In this document: piece by piece, positions 17,124 to 25,553 of the stretch | Layout: the number at the start of each line of letters is the position of its first letter | How positions within the stretch are numbered: the stretch's first letter is position 1 | Source of the DNA: Bacteroidia bacterium | Lineage (GTDB): Bacteria; Bacteroidota; Bacteroidia; Chitinophagales; Chitinophagaceae | DNA: 64,000 bases | Assembly: GCA_030426665.1 (NCBI GenBank) | Contig: JAUHYD010000006.1 | Coordinates: 179,988-243,987, forward strand | Direction: 5' to 3' | Notes under the pieces: generated by a model | Database searches by the model: none | Told to the model about the DNA's origin: nothing | The model's input: the letters and a program-made list of their open reading frames with translations, nothing else | Made by a program: the position numbers and the translations under genes

Positions 17124-18959
17124 TTATTGAATGCCGAATTCTGCTTGCCAGATTGCAACGGATATACTGCGCCATATCTGAAGACCTTCCGATACCGTTA
17201 GTGTTTTCCCATATAGTTTCTTCAGAAGAATATTTTCGCACTCCTTTTTTAGGATTGGCTGCGACTGGAGTTTTGTTTTTACCCAATCAGCATCTTTGTA
17301 TAAGGCATTTAGCAGAGGAGTGTAGAATCCTATTTTGTCAGTCCGATTATATACACTGCTCGGAAGGTACTGTTTACAAGACTCTCTAAGAAGGAATTTA
17401 CGAAGCCCATATTTAAGGAATGCTCCCGATTGTATAGTAGCTACGCATTCCGCTATTCTATGGTCCAGGAAGGGCATTCTGCCCTCTATACTGCTAGACA
17501 TGCCATTACGGTCGTCATAGTGAACCAGATGGGGTATTTGAGCCCCGTATATGCTTTCCTTCCACACATCGTATGGATTGTTGTAGTTGTATAGGGTAAT
17601 TAGATTGTTGTCTACACCTTCAAGAAGTTGCTCATTTAAGATCTCTCTTCTTTTAATTCTGGATTTTGTTCTTAAGTTAGTCTCTACCGATGGCATCAAA
17701 GACATCAAAAGGGTACGAAGCATGTACATTTTGCCCAGACTCATTTTAGAAAGATTTTTATAAAATGTTCCGAACTGCATCGAGCTGAATTGCTTCAACA
17801 GAATAGCCTGCGCGAGATTATTGTATCCGAAAAACACTTCATCAGCACCCTGTCCGTTCAGTATCACCTTGATGTGCGCATCTGCTGCCATTTTCATCAG
17901 GAACCCATGAGCCATAATAGAAGGGTCACCAAATGGTTCTTCCTGTATTCGTATGTATTTAGTTAGCTCTTCTTTTATTGAAAGCTCATCAAGGTTATTT
18001 TTATGAACGATGAAATTGCCTTTTTTATTCAAAAAAATAACATCGTCTACATATCGGGACTCATCAAACTTGCTCGCCGGTGCTTGAGCGGTAAAAATGT
18101 GTATTTCTTTGTCATAATATGTCGAAAGTATCCCCGCCACAACAGAAGAATCAACCCCGCCGGACAATGTGATGCCCACTGGTACATCGGCAAGTGTTTG
18201 AGATAACACACCCTCTACTATACAATCGTGAAGCTCTTTTTTTGCCTGCGCATCAAATTGACGTTTATCGCTCTCCTTGATATCAGGCAAAGTCCAGTAA
18301 GGGGTTGGTGTAAACGATGTTTCATTACCGCTCAACCAGGTATAATGCCCTTGTGGGAACTCTTTAATGTCACGAAAAAAAGTGTGCGCGCCAAGATGCC
18401 CGTAGTTGCCTACAGCAAGATATTCAACCACTGCGGTTGGGTCCGCAGTAAGGTTTTCATTTTCGCGAATGAGCGGCTTTACCTCGCTGGCAAGCTGCCA
18501 GCTATTATCGATATGGCGGATATAAATTGGCTTTTGCCCATAACGGTCACGACTAATAAACGCACGTTTGCTTTCATTGTCCCAAATTATTATCGCCCAC
18601 ATGCCCACCATTTCAGCGAGCATTTTATGTTGCATCAACCGAAATAGTTCAATTATTGTTTCCGTATCAGAGTGCCCACGGAAATTATGACCGGATAGGT
18701 ACCGTTTTCTTAACTCAAGATGGTTATATATCTCGCCGTTAAAGACAATGGTGTACCTCCCGCAGGAGGAAGTCATAGGTTGATGCCCGGATTCAGACAA
18801 ATCTAATATCGACAGTCTTCGATGTAGTAACGTAACATATTCGTTAGAGAAGATACCACTATCATCCGGCCCACGATGGAGTAATAGAGTTTTCGCCTTT
18901 TCTGCAAAGGCCCTACCCATTTCTTTATTGCCACCAATATATCCGGCTATACCGCACAT
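17124..18959 (-). CDS. asnB: Asparagine synthetase B, glutamine-hydrolysing
   Basis: Converts aspartate, glutamine and ATP to asparagine. Starts MCGIAGYIGG, so Cys2 is the glutaminase nucleophile; HRRLSILDLS and FNGEIYNH are standard N-terminal glutaminase blocks. The synthetase half has the ATP-pyrophosphatase loop LSGGVDSS near residue 265, then the GQGADEVFFGY block near 370. At 611 residues it is full length. Family members can also act in glycopeptide or polysaccharide amidation, but the plain biosynthetic role is most likely. Confidence 0.93.
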   Translation of the reverse strand: MCGIAGYIGGNKEMGRAFAEKAKTLLLHRGPDDSGIFSNEYVTLLHRRLSILDLSESGHQPMTSSCGRYTIVFNGEIYNHLELRKRYLSGHNFRGHSDTETIIELFRLMQHKMLAEMVGMWAIIIWDNESKRAFISRDRYGQKPIYIRHIDNSWQLASEVKPLIRENENLTADPTAVVEYLAVGNYGHLGAHTFFRDIKEFPQGHYTWLSGNETSFTPTPYWTLPDIKESDKRQFDAQAKKELHDCIVEGVLSQTLADVPVGITLSGGVDSSVVAGILSTYYDKEIHIFTAQAPASKFDESRYVDDVIFLNKKGNFIVHKNNLDELSIKEELTKYIRIQEEPFGDPSIMAHGFLMKMAADAHIKVILNGQGADEVFFGYNNLAQAILLKQFSSMQFGTFYKNLSKMSLGKMYMLRTLLMSLMPSVETNLRTKSRIKRREILNEQLLEGVDNNLITLYNYNNPYDVWKESIYGAQIPHLVHYDDRNGMSSSIEGRMPFLDHRIAECVATIQSGAFLKYGLRKFLLRESCKQYLPSSVYNRTDKIGFYTPLLNALYKDADWVKTKLQSQPILKKECENILLKKLYGKTLTVSEGLQIWRSISVAIWQAEFGIQ

Positions 18960-19123
18960 TTTCTATTAGTATTTTTGTAAAAAAATCTTACCATCAAACA
19001 TACACGAATATGCTGTAAAAGTTCAATTAAATCCTCGTGAACATATGTAAATAGTAATCGGGCTTGGGTCTACGGTCAAAACATTCTGACATCTGATTAG
19101 AATGGTTCGGGCAACAAACGACT

Positions 19124-20962
19124 TTACTCTACAGTTACAGATTTTGCAAGGTTTCTCGGTTGATCAACGTTGCAGCCACGCATTATTGCAATATGATAAG
19201 CAAGTAACTGAAGCGGTACTATTGTTATCAGCGGCGATAATATTTCTTCTGTCTCTGGTACTTCAATAATGTGATCGGCTAATGCACGAATTTGGGTGTC
19301 GCCTTTATGGACTACTGCAATTATTTTCCCCTTTCGTGCTTTTACTTCTTGTACATTGGACACTATTTTTTCATAGGCACTTTGGTTAGTAGCCAGGAAA
19401 ACAACAGGCATGTTTTCGTCAATCAGTGCAATAGGACCATGCTTCATTTCTGCGGCAGGGTAGCCTTCGGCATGTATATAAGATATTTCTTTGAGCTTTA
19501 ATGCTCCTTCAAGTGCCACTGGAAAATTATAGCCCCTTCCCAGATACAGGAAGTTCGAAGCGTCCTTGTATATGGCAGCTATTTCCTTTATTTGTGCATC
19601 CAGTAGTAAAGTCTCTTCTATTTTCTTTGGAATGTTTTCCAGTTCGTACAGAATTGTACGCAGTCTTGATGTGGGTAAAGTTCCCTTCACCTGCGCGAGC
19701 TGCAATGCAATAAGTGTTATCAGAGATACCTGTGTAGAGAAGGCTTTTGTCGATGCTACGCCAATTTCAGGTCCGGCATGTGTGTAAGAACCCGCGTTTG
19801 ACGCACGTGCAATAGAAGAACCAATGACGTTGCACAACCCATATATAAGTGCCTGACGTTCTTTCGCAATTTCAATTGCAGCTAGTGTGTCAGCAGTTTC
19901 ACCGGATTGCGATATGGCAATAACAACGTCGTTTTCATTTATAATCGGGTTGCGATACCGGAACTCAGATGCATATTCTACCTCTACTGGTACACGTGCC
20001 AGATCCTCTATCAGATATTCTCCTATCAGCCCCGAGTGCCACGAAGTTCCGCAGGCGGTTATAATGAAACGCTCAGCGTTGTCAATTCGTTTGATGTACT
20101 CGTTAATTCCTCCAAGTTTGATCCAACCTTGACGGGCATTCATTCTTCCCCTGAGTGAGTCTTCTATAGCTTTGGGTTGTTCGTATATCTCTTTGAGCAT
20201 GAAATGCTCGAAACCACCTTTCTCGATAGTTTCCAATGAAAACTCTAGCTCCTTAATTTCAGGCGACTTTTCTATGTTGCCAAGGGTGCGTATGTTGTAC
20301 TGTCCATCCCTGTTTATTACTGCATATTCTTGCTCATCAAGATATACAACGTTTTTAGTGTACTCTATAATTGGCGAAGCATCTGATGCGACAAAAAATT
20401 CGTCTTCGCCTATTCCTATTACCAGAGGACTGCCTTTTCGTGCCGCAATTAGCTGGTCTGGGTTATTCCGGTTAAGAACGACAATGGCATAAGCCCCTAC
20501 AACTTCGTTCAAAGCAATCCTCACAGCGTTGTCAAGTGACGTTTTTTCCGTCTTTTGTACTTCCTCAATTAGGTTTACTAATACTTCGGTATCCGTGTCA
20601 GAATGAAATACATAGCCCCTTTTTTGTAGCATTTCCTTTAAGGGAGCATAGTTTTCAATGATGCCATTGTGAATAATGGCCAATTCTCCGGATTGTGATA
20701 AATGCGGGTGTGCGTTTACGTCATTTGGCTCTCCGTGAGTAGCCCAACGCGTATGACCAATGCCAATGTTGGCTGTTGTGCTTCCCGGGGCGATTATGCC
20801 TTCCAGGTCTGCAACTTTGCCGGCTTTCTTGAAAACAGTCATCCCTCCGTTCAACAACGCAATTCCTGCGCTGTCATATCCCCTGTACTCCAGCCTTTTA
20901 AGTCCTTTAATAATTATTGGAAATGCCTCTTTGTTTCCTATATATCCTACAATTCCACACAT
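19124..20962 (-). CDS. glmS: Glutamine--fructose-6-phosphate aminotransferase (isomerizing)
   Basis: Makes glucosamine 6-phosphate, the first step to UDP-GlcNAc for peptidoglycan and LPS. Starts MCGIVGYIG with catalytic Cys2; GHTRWATHG and the HNGIIENY block belong to the glutaminase domain. Two SIS sugar-isomerase domains follow (ACGTSWHSG, SQSGETADT, then GRGYNFPVALEGALKLKE), and the C-terminus ends NLAKSVTVE as in the family. Full length at 612 residues. No glmS ribozyme-like leader is seen: DUF4270 ends 20 bases upstream. Confidence 0.96.
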   Translation of the reverse strand: MCGIVGYIGNKEAFPIIIKGLKRLEYRGYDSAGIALLNGGMTVFKKAGKVADLEGIIAPGSTTANIGIGHTRWATHGEPNDVNAHPHLSQSGELAIIHNGIIENYAPLKEMLQKRGYVFHSDTDTEVLVNLIEEVQKTEKTSLDNAVRIALNEVVGAYAIVVLNRNNPDQLIAARKGSPLVIGIGEDEFFVASDASPIIEYTKNVVYLDEQEYAVINRDGQYNIRTLGNIEKSPEIKELEFSLETIEKGGFEHFMLKEIYEQPKAIEDSLRGRMNARQGWIKLGGINEYIKRIDNAERFIITACGTSWHSGLIGEYLIEDLARVPVEVEYASEFRYRNPIINENDVVIAISQSGETADTLAAIEIAKERQALIYGLCNVIGSSIARASNAGSYTHAGPEIGVASTKAFSTQVSLITLIALQLAQVKGTLPTSRLRTILYELENIPKKIEETLLLDAQIKEIAAIYKDASNFLYLGRGYNFPVALEGALKLKEISYIHAEGYPAAEMKHGPIALIDENMPVVFLATNQSAYEKIVSNVQEVKARKGKIIAVVHKGDTQIRALADHIIEVPETEEILSPLITIVPLQLLAYHIAIMRGCNVDQPRNLAKSVTVE

Positions 20963-20982
20963 TGAACGAATCTTTTAAGTGT

Positions 20983-22401
20983 CTACTTTTTCAGGGATGA
21001 ATATACAACAAATAATTTTGCCCTGTACGTAGGATCTGGATGATTGCCTCCGCCTAAAACAGTGCGAAAGGCCCCGACAAAATCTTGTGTTCCATTAACT
21101 CTCAGGTGAATAGTATCATTTTTTGAAGTAATTGACGACATAACTTCCCTTGGCAGGCGCATGATGTAACTTTCTACAGCAACACCATCTCTGGTAATAT
21201 CATGGAGCCGGCAGTCCATTATATCGAATGCACTCGAGCTCGTGATAGGGTATCTGTCCTCCACTTGGTAGGAAGATCCTGCAAGCGTGCCCTCTGGGTA
21301 TTTCCCATTACTGATTCGAAGTGGATACATTCGCGTTATAGGTGCAAATCTGTCATCTTTGTGATTTGGTAAAACTGTCAGTTGTAGTTCTGCTTTAACA
21401 ATTAACCCTTCAGGTAGGCTTGTAATACCGGGAATCAGGATATCCAGCCCGGGGCCCGGTTGGTTTTGCAAAGCTATTACGCTGTCATTTTCTGCAGCTG
21501 AGTTCAACAGTTTATTTAAAGGAGAGTGTCCGTAAGATTTGGTGACAGATCCGAAAAAACCGCAATCCGCACCATCGAAAAAATATCGCTCAGATAGCGC
21601 GGTGTCGGGTGTAGTGCCGTTTGGATGATAATATACAAGTATACCCGCTCCGGAATAGTCATCCGTGCCATCGAGGCGGAAAAACGGGTAGGCAGTCGTA
21701 GTCGTTCTGCTGTCCGACACCCGAACGCTAACACCTTTAAAGATGCTCTTAAAAGCAGAATTGGCATCGCTGGAACCACTGGCCGATGTTAGAGCCGGCA
21801 TCAGGCGCTTTTTCAGCGTTTCCAAATTCAATTTAAGCCGTAAACCGGGGTGATAGTTCACGTTGTTGACTGTTTGCGAGTCCTTAAGGTGGTACAGGTT
21901 TATTGTTGTTGGCTCGCTGAGCGGTGCTCCTATGTCTATGCTTCTGGTCGTATATGAGTAATATATTGAGTTAGATGCAATGCTCTCGTCTAAAAAGAAC
22001 GCCTGATAGGATTGAGTGGCATTTTGGTCTGATGTATCTCCGTAAGTGAAACCACTGTAAGGCAATATTAGTACTGCCGAGTCTAACGTCATGTCGTTAT
22101 AAACATCGGCGTTAGCCACTACCGGCAATACTTCAAAGTGCGTTGCTCCGGTCATTGTGCCGAAATATGGATCTGACAGTGAACCTACCCCCTGATAAAG
22201 AGACAGTCCGCTAACATAATAGCTCGTTATCGCAGTGTCATCGTAATAGGTATGCGTAATAACGGGCAGCGTAGTGTCAAAAACACCCAACACGTTGTCT
22301 GTCGGCGAAACGTCTGAATTTATTAGAGTATTTTCCTTGCAACCGGTCACTACTACGGCTATGAAGATAGCCGTGACGAACGGCAGACTAAGTCTATGCA
22401 T
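20983..22401 (-). CDS. DUF4270 family lipoprotein
   Basis: A 472-residue lipoprotein (signal ending VVVTGC) of the Bacteroidota family DUF4270, recognised from the N-terminal NVLGVFDTT / YYVSGLSLYQGVGSLSDPYFGTM region and the later jelly-roll-like strands. The ATG at 22401 is chosen; an upstream TTG at 22413 would add four residues. Function unknown. It lies between the glycogen-synthase-like gene and glmS, an arrangement I recall as conserved in Flavobacteriia and related groups. Confidence 0.85.
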   Translation of the reverse strand: MHRLSLPFVTAIFIAVVVTGCKENTLINSDVSPTDNVLGVFDTTLPVITHTYYDDTAITSYYVSGLSLYQGVGSLSDPYFGTMTGATHFEVLPVVANADVYNDMTLDSAVLILPYSGFTYGDTSDQNATQSYQAFFLDESIASNSIYYSYTTRSIDIGAPLSEPTTINLYHLKDSQTVNNVNYHPGLRLKLNLETLKKRLMPALTSASGSSDANSAFKSIFKGVSVRVSDSRTTTTAYPFFRLDGTDDYSGAGILVYYHPNGTTPDTALSERYFFDGADCGFFGSVTKSYGHSPLNKLLNSAAENDSVIALQNQPGPGLDILIPGITSLPEGLIVKAELQLTVLPNHKDDRFAPITRMYPLRISNGKYPEGTLAGSSYQVEDRYPITSSSAFDIMDCRLHDITRDGVAVESYIMRLPREVMSSITSKNDTIHLRVNGTQDFVGAFRTVLGGGNHPDPTYRAKLFVVYSSLKK

Positions 22402-22444
22402 CAAATGGAACAATTTTAAAGAGGCTAAATTGGTAAATTTTAAT

Positions 22445-23272
22445 CTAAGACTCTGTTAAGCTTTTATATAGTTCCAATAGCGGCGTTACATCTTCCTGCC
22501 AATCCTGATCAAACTTTACGATTTTTTTATATCTGCTCGGCTTCAGTTCGTTGGTCACAGTTTTGTTCATCTTTTCTGTACCATAAACCACTACATCAGC
22601 ATTTTTACCGGCACCTATCGTAAGCGCCTCGTTAGAACCGTCTCTGTATGGATCAAGGTCTTTCTCCTTAATGTCACTGCTGATAGTTGCTTTTTTCATG
22701 AAGTTAGGGCTCAATTTTTCATCAAATTGATCACCCTGAGCCGTATAGATAACTTTAGAATATCCGAAAACAGGCTCTTTTTTGTAGGTTGTTTTCAGGT
22801 ACAGTGGTATCAATGAGGTCATCCAGCCATGGCAATGGATAACATGGGGAGGCCATCCGAATTTTTTGACGGTTTCCAACGCGCTTTTGCAGAAGAATAT
22901 CATGCGTTCGCCATTGTCGTCAAAAAATTTGTCCTGATCATCTCTGAATACCGCCTTACGCTTGAAATAATCTTCATTATCCATGAAGTATACCTGCAGC
23001 CTTGCATTGGGTAACGACGCCACTTTGATGATCAAAGGGTAATCGTCTTTATCTACGATAATATTGATTCCTGATAACCGTACTACTTCATGCAAACGGT
23101 GTCGCCTTTCGTTAATTACACCGAATCGAGGCATAATGATTCGGATTTCAAGACCTTCATCAAACGTTTTGATAGCCAACTTGTTAAGTATCTGAGCAAA
23201 GTCGGTAAACTCAGTATATGGGGACAACTCGTTGGCAATAATTAGTATTCTTTTCTTTGTGTCTGCAGACAT
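22445..23272 (-). CDS. Glycogen/starch synthase-like protein, catalytic N-terminal domain only (GT5)
   Basis: A 275-residue protein with the ADP-glucose glycogen synthase N-terminal fold: ILIIANELSPYTEFTDFA near the start, IIMPRFG, then PHVIHCHGWMTSLIPLYLK, and GYSKVIYTAQGDQF. The C-terminal GT-B nucleotide-binding domain of ordinary glycogen synthases (~480 residues) is absent. Short forms like this are the usual annotation in Bacteroidota next to DUF4270. The ATG at 23272 is used: the longer frame to 23392 would overlap panC. Enzyme activity of a lone domain is uncertain. Confidence 0.85.
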   Translation of the reverse strand: MSADTKKRILIIANELSPYTEFTDFAQILNKLAIKTFDEGLEIRIIMPRFGVINERRHRLHEVVRLSGINIIVDKDDYPLIIKVASLPNARLQVYFMDNEDYFKRKAVFRDDQDKFFDDNGERMIFFCKSALETVKKFGWPPHVIHCHGWMTSLIPLYLKTTYKKEPVFGYSKVIYTAQGDQFDEKLSPNFMKKATISSDIKEKDLDPYRDGSNEALTIGAGKNADVVVYGTEKMNKTVTNELKPSRYKKIVKFDQDWQEDVTPLLELYKSLTES

Positions 23273-23378
23273 GCTAAGAAATTGATTATTGAGGATAAAA
23301 TAAAATAAACAGTCTGCAAAATTACGAAAATATACAATTCCAACCGTACTTTGCGCTCTTGTAACCCAAAATAGTTCT

Positions 23379-24227
23379 ATGGTTATCTTCAAAAAGGTCG
23401 TCGATATTCAGGCATTTTTAAGTAAAAAAAGAGCAGAAAATGTAGCGATTGGTTATGTCCCGACAATGGGTGCATTGCATGATGGGCACATCTCTCTCGT
23501 TCAAAAAAGCAAAGCTGATGGCTTACTTTCTGTTTGCAGTATTTTCCTGAATCCTACGCAGTTTGATGACAAATCTGACCTCGTAAAATATCCGGTTTCT
23601 ACCGAAAGTGACATAGAACTTTTGTTATCTGCAGGGTGCGATGTCCTGTTGCTGCCTCCTGTTGACGAGGTTTATCCAGGTGGTGAAGCTAACTTTCCTG
23701 TATATCAGTTTGGTCATCTGGAGAATGTACTGGAAGGGGCGTCCCGACCCGGGCATTTCGGCGGAGTAGGACAGGTAGTTGCCAGATTGCTCAACATTGT
23801 TAGGCCTGATACTATCTATTTAGGAAGAAAAGACTATCAGCAATGCCTGATCATCAGGCGACTTAAAGAATTGATTGGTATGCCTGAAATAGACGTCGTT
23901 ATTTGTCCTACCCTTAGAGAGGAAGATGGGTTGGCGATGAGCTCTCGAAATCGTAGGTTGTCGGAGTCGCAGCGCTCAGTAGCAGGCACTATTTACCAAT
24001 GCCTGGTGTCAATACAGGCTAAGTGTGGAACAACTGGTTTTAGCATTGTGAAAAAAGAATGTGAGGATATTTTGAATTCAAAGGGTTTTACTCCCGAATA
24101 TGTGGCACTCGCCAATGCAGATTCACTCGAGTTGCTAGACGATTATAGTGCAGATGTCCCGATGGTGGCGCTTATCGCAGCCAATAATGGCAAAATACGT
24201 TTGATAGACAATATAATGCTTCAATAG
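23379..24227 (+). CDS. panC: Pantothenate synthetase (pantoate--beta-alanine ligase)
   Basis: Joins pantoate and beta-alanine with ATP to make pantothenate. Standard motifs are PTMGALHDGH (the HxGH nucleotide site) near residue 30, FLNPTQFD, FGGVGQVVARL, YLGRKDYQQ and the KMSKS-like AMSSRNRRLS. 282 residues, full length. Divergent from the glycogen-synthase-like gene, with 106 bases between starts. No panD follows here, unlike some relatives. Confidence 0.96.
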   Translation: MVIFKKVVDIQAFLSKKRAENVAIGYVPTMGALHDGHISLVQKSKADGLLSVCSIFLNPTQFDDKSDLVKYPVSTESDIELLLSAGCDVLLLPPVDEVYPGGEANFPVYQFGHLENVLEGASRPGHFGGVGQVVARLLNIVRPDTIYLGRKDYQQCLIIRRLKELIGMPEIDVVICPTLREEDGLAMSSRNRRLSESQRSVAGTIYQCLVSIQAKCGTTGFSIVKKECEDILNSKGFTPEYVALANADSLELLDDYSADVPMVALIAANNGKIRLIDNIMLQ

Positions 24228-24307
24228 CAGTTGCCGCTATCTCCTTAACTTTGTGTATATCGCTCTATTGACAACATCGTCGCATTTAGCGACAAAAAAC
24301 TTTTCGT

Positions 24308-25282
24308 TTGCTGAAAGATAATCATGGGAGGACAATTAATTACCTGCGTCTGGCAGTAACAGATCGGTGCAATCTTCGTTGTTTCTACTGTATGCCGGAG
24401 GATGGTATCGATTGGTTGTCCAGAAAAGACCTGATGTCTTATGAAGAGATGTTGCGGATAAGTGCATTGCTGGTAGATAACGGTGTGAATAAAATTCGAA
24501 TTACCGGAGGGGAACCATTTGTCAGGAAAGAAGTTATGTCCTTTATTGAAGACCTCTCTCAGTTGAATGGGCTAAACCAACTGTCTCTGACAACTAATGG
24601 TGTGCTTACCGGAGGGTATATCAAACGTCTTTGGGATTGTGGGGTTCGGTCGGTCAACCTGAGTATTGATACGCTGGACCGGAATAGGTTTTTTGCCATA
24701 ACCCGGAGAGATGAATTGCCGGTTGTGCTTCGAACCATGCACCAGTTGTTGGAATCTGGTTTTGCTGTTCGACTGAACGCGGTAGTGATGGACGGAAAGA
24801 ATACAGATGATATTCTTCCCCTGGTCAGACTTACCAAAGATTTGCCATTGGCAGTTAGATTTATAGAGGAAATGCCATTTAACGGCAGCGGTATTGAACA
24901 GTCTGTACCGGAATGGAACTACATTAAAATCTTAGACACTGTTAAGCAAGATTTTCCGGATATTCAAAAAATGCAGGACCCGCCATTCTCTACTTCATAC
25001 AACTATCAAATTCCCGGTCACCAGGGTACAGTGGGTGTTATTGCTGCTTACACCCGCTCTTTTTGTGGCTCATGCAATCGGATTCGTATTACTCCTCAGG
25101 GGATGCTCAAAACTTGCCTGTACGACAATGGCGTGCTTAATGTCAGAGATCTCTTGCGCGCAGGTAGCACCGATGGGGAAATTATGTCAGCATTTTCTAA
25201 CGCCATTAATAATCGGGTGAAAGACGGGCATGAAGCAGAAAGAAGTTCGGTACACGAGTCAATGGCTGCGATAGGCGGTTGA
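24308..25282 (+). CDS. moaA: GTP 3',8-cyclase, molybdenum cofactor biosynthesis
   Basis: A radical SAM enzyme that starts molybdopterin synthesis from GTP. The N-terminal cluster motif CNLRCFYC is at about residues 21-28, the C-terminal cluster motif CGSCNRIRIT with a later CL is near 266-285, and the protein ends in the essential GG. The start is a TTG, eight codons before the GRTINYLRL block; no in-frame ATG is available there. No other moa gene is seen in the window, so the pathway is split elsewhere. A TAACTTTG element lies at 24246-24253. Confidence 0.95.
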   Translation: MLKDNHGRTINYLRLAVTDRCNLRCFYCMPEDGIDWLSRKDLMSYEEMLRISALLVDNGVNKIRITGGEPFVRKEVMSFIEDLSQLNGLNQLSLTTNGVLTGGYIKRLWDCGVRSVNLSIDTLDRNRFFAITRRDELPVVLRTMHQLLESGFAVRLNAVVMDGKNTDDILPLVRLTKDLPLAVRFIEEMPFNGSGIEQSVPEWNYIKILDTVKQDFPDIQKMQDPPFSTSYNYQIPGHQGTVGVIAAYTRSFCGSCNRIRITPQGMLKTCLYDNGVLNVRDLLRAGSTDGEIMSAFSNAINNRVKDGHEAERSSVHESMAAIGG

Positions 25283-25316
25283 TTTTTATTTGTGTAATCA
25301 ATTTGTTATGTGTTTG

Positions 25317-25350
25317 TTTGATCTTGTGTATTTGATGTTCACTATCTTTG
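25317..25350 (+). promoter_or_regulatory. Candidate promoter of type III glutamine synthetase
   Basis: TTTG (25317-25320), a 22-base spacer, then a perfect TATCTTTG (25343-25350). It implies a leader of about 195 AT-rich bases before the ATG at 25554, long enough to hold nitrogen-related control; no specific structure is recognised there. Confidence 0.5.
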
Positions 25351-25553
25351 TTCCTCTGGTTTATTAGAGCTTTAAAAATTGATTGTCAATTGTTTATGTC
25401 CTTTTTTGTGCCTGTTCGGATTTTGGCAAAAGAGCTGCTTTCAAATCTAATTTTAATAGAAAATAAAAATGTAATATTAATTTTTCAATAAAAAATCCAA
25501 AAAATTTTATGTTTTTTCTTCTAAAACACTAAATTTGTGTAAAATCTAATATT

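Noticed and set aside
20963..20982. glmS ribozyme
   Set aside because: The gap upstream of glmS is only 20 bases, and the element is a Gram-positive feature.
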